NCBI GenBank assembly: GCA_964556005.1
Contig: CAZKUR010000032.1
Span: forward strand, 1-43,016
Reading direction: 5' to 3'
DNA length: 43,016 nucleotides
Source of the DNA: CAZKUR01 sp964556005
Lineage (GTDB): Bacteria > Bacteroidota > Ignavibacteria > Ignavibacteriales > Ignavibacteriaceae
Part shown: positions 42,010 to 43,016 of the stretch, piece by piece
Layout: every line of letters starts with the position of its first letter
How positions within the stretch are numbered: position 1 is the stretch's first letter
The notes under the pieces: model-generated
Told to the model about the DNA's origin: nothing
Database searches by the model: none
What the model saw: the letters and a program-made list of their open reading frames with translations, nothing else
Made by a program: the position numbers and the translations under genes

Positions 42010-43016
42010 ATGGGTATTACAATGAAGATATTGGTTACTTTATTTGGAATGTTTACTATTTTTTATCTCTTCTCTCCCAAACTAAACGCTCAAACTATAA
42101 ATCTCCCGGTAAATAATAAAGATAATACAGCGCTTAGAGTGAATTCTAAAAAAAATATTTCTAAAGATTACCATAATAACTTAGAATCAAAAGTCCAGAA
42201 TAATCAACTCCCAAATTTAGTTCAACATAATGAAACTAATTTTAATTACAATTATATTTCTAACCCTCCAAAAAACGGAGAATTAACTGACAGTTTGAAT
42301 GGCCCGACATCTTATGATGTTCTTGGGAACTTTTTTTCACAACCAAATGTTACAATGCAAATCGGACTGGACACGCTTCAGTGGTATGGTTCAGGCGACG
42401 TTAACCTCGACGGAAAAGTGGATTCTCTTGACCTTCAGGCAATGAACAACGGTGTGACAAACATAGAAGCAGATGTTGACGGCGACGGAATTCCTTCAAC
42501 GCAAGCAGACAAGAATCTCCTTTCAGATTATTTAACAGGGCAGATTGATAATTTACCTGGTTGGTGGAATAAGCTTACAACTCCTGAAGAAAGAATTAAC
42601 TGGGTTTAGAAAATGTTTGCAATAAATACTGTTGTTCAGGTTCCAAATTGGCAATGTTCAAATTATATAATGCAGATGATTCTCGACTTTTATGGGTTGT
42701 CAAATTATGAAAATGCCATTGCAGCGGGGTTCCTTGATTATCAGACAAATTTAGATTCGGTTGCAAAAGAGAACCTCCCCACGGTTTATGCTGTAACAAC
42801 AAATGCCGTTGTAGGAGGATCTCATTCTGTTACAGGAATTTTAGTAGGGTATAGAATAAATTCTGATTCCACAGAATATGACCCAAGAAAGTTTAGGGAT
42901 TGGTATTTTGTTGGATATAATAATGATGACAGAGTTTATCCTGGAAATCCCAATATGGACCCAAATCATCTTGTAACTATTTGTTTGCCTGCTTATGTTC
43001 ATAACCCTTATCCTCC
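42010..43016 (+). pseudogene. Secreted dockerin-like protein with internal amber codon, running off the right edge
   Basis: The frame opens with a signal peptide (MKILVTLFGMFTIFYLFSPK, from the preferred ATG at 42022, cleavage near LNAQ). A Ser/Asn-rich region leads to a calcium-binding dockerin-like pair: GDVNLDGKVDSLDLQAMNN and DVDGDGIPSTQADKNLLSDY. A TAG at 42607-42609 interrupts it. The same frame then stays open for 135 codons to the window end: KMFAINTVVQVPNWQCSNYI, later VVGGSHSVTGILVGYRI and PNMDPNHLVTICLPAYVHNP. The junction RINWV-stop-KMFAIN looks continuous, so TAG probably replaced Glu or Gln. A Cys in WQCSNYI and His in GGSH hint at a papain-like catalytic pair, but this is inference. 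A 199-residue product ends at the stop. Confidence 0.7.

Noticed and set aside
7110..42609. Possible reassignment of TAG as a sense codon, because three genes carry in-frame TAG
   Set aside because: recQ, uvrB and the STAS gene end in TAG at the expected family C-terminus, with another stop soon after in recQ. The three internal TAG replace different residues (Trp in one, probably Glu/Gln or Lys in others). Nonsense mutation or error is simpler.

Overview
This is a 43 kb AT-rich draft contig piece (one 100-N scaffold gap) from a bacterium that most resembles the Ignavibacteria (Bacteroidota/Chlorobiota group). The support is a Por/T9SS-type C-terminal sorting domain with the typical NYPNPFNPxT start, a 23S-rRNA-intervening-sequence-type four-helix protein, a GxxExxY protein, a type B L31, and protein-level resemblance throughout. 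No species can be named from sequence alone. No tRNA, rRNA, CRISPR array, intact insertion sequence or prophage was seen.

Layout. 1-3.5 kb: minus-strand asparagine-synthetase-B-like fragment, clpX and a secreted TPR protein. 3.5-5.7 kb: a small doubtful ORF with a C10 tract, then a secreted FG-GAP protein interrupted by the assembly gap. 5.7-9.3 kb: a one-heme (CxxCH) beta-barrel-like protein and recQ, then a decayed SNF2 helicase fragment. 9.9-12.9 kb: a compact manganese/iron module (DtxR/MntR regulator, Nramp transporter, tandem universal stress protein). 13.5-18.2 kb: a PAS histidine kinase abutting a broken trhO (tRNA uridine hydroxylase), a HEAGH membrane protein, a MORN-repeat/TonB-C protein and a DUF423 protein. 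18.3-20.3 kb: uvrB. 20.4-22.4 kb: an accessory strip with a collapsed HEPN/MNT pair, a GxxExxY gene bracketed by short repeats, and an unknown protein. 22.7-26.5 kb: late heme synthesis (hemH, protoporphyrinogen/coproporphyrinogen oxidase, hemB) with an amber-interrupted four-helix protein between the last two. 26.8-30.6 kb: glycosyltransferase, O-antigen-ligase-like protein and a GlmU-like nucleotidyltransferase. 30.7-32.1 kb: rpsT, queE and queD. 32.3-40.2 kb: a tightly packed seven-gene minus-strand run (GlmU-like protein, rsmB, rodZ-like, ligA, an unknown, a STAS protein, a sodium/solute symporter). 40.5 kb to end: rpmE2, an orphan antitoxin, a detached sorting-domain tail, a broken toxin-antitoxin pair, and a dockerin-bearing secreted protein interrupted by an amber codon and running off the right edge.

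Most of the window is ordinary housekeeping. The distinctive signal is gene decay: trhO, an SNF2 helicase, MNT, HEPN, the four-helix protein, an antitoxin, its RelE-like toxin, a sorting-domain protein and the dockerin protein are all broken, yet each leaves a clear conserved remnant. Three of the frameshifts fall in A-tracts and three genes are cut by in-frame TAG, so sequencing error and true decay must be told apart from reads. I found no convincing complete new system. The best candidates for a closer look are the one-heme barrel, the GxxExxY unit with three related short repeats, the MORN/TonB-C fusion, and the dockerin protein with a possible Cys/His catalytic region.
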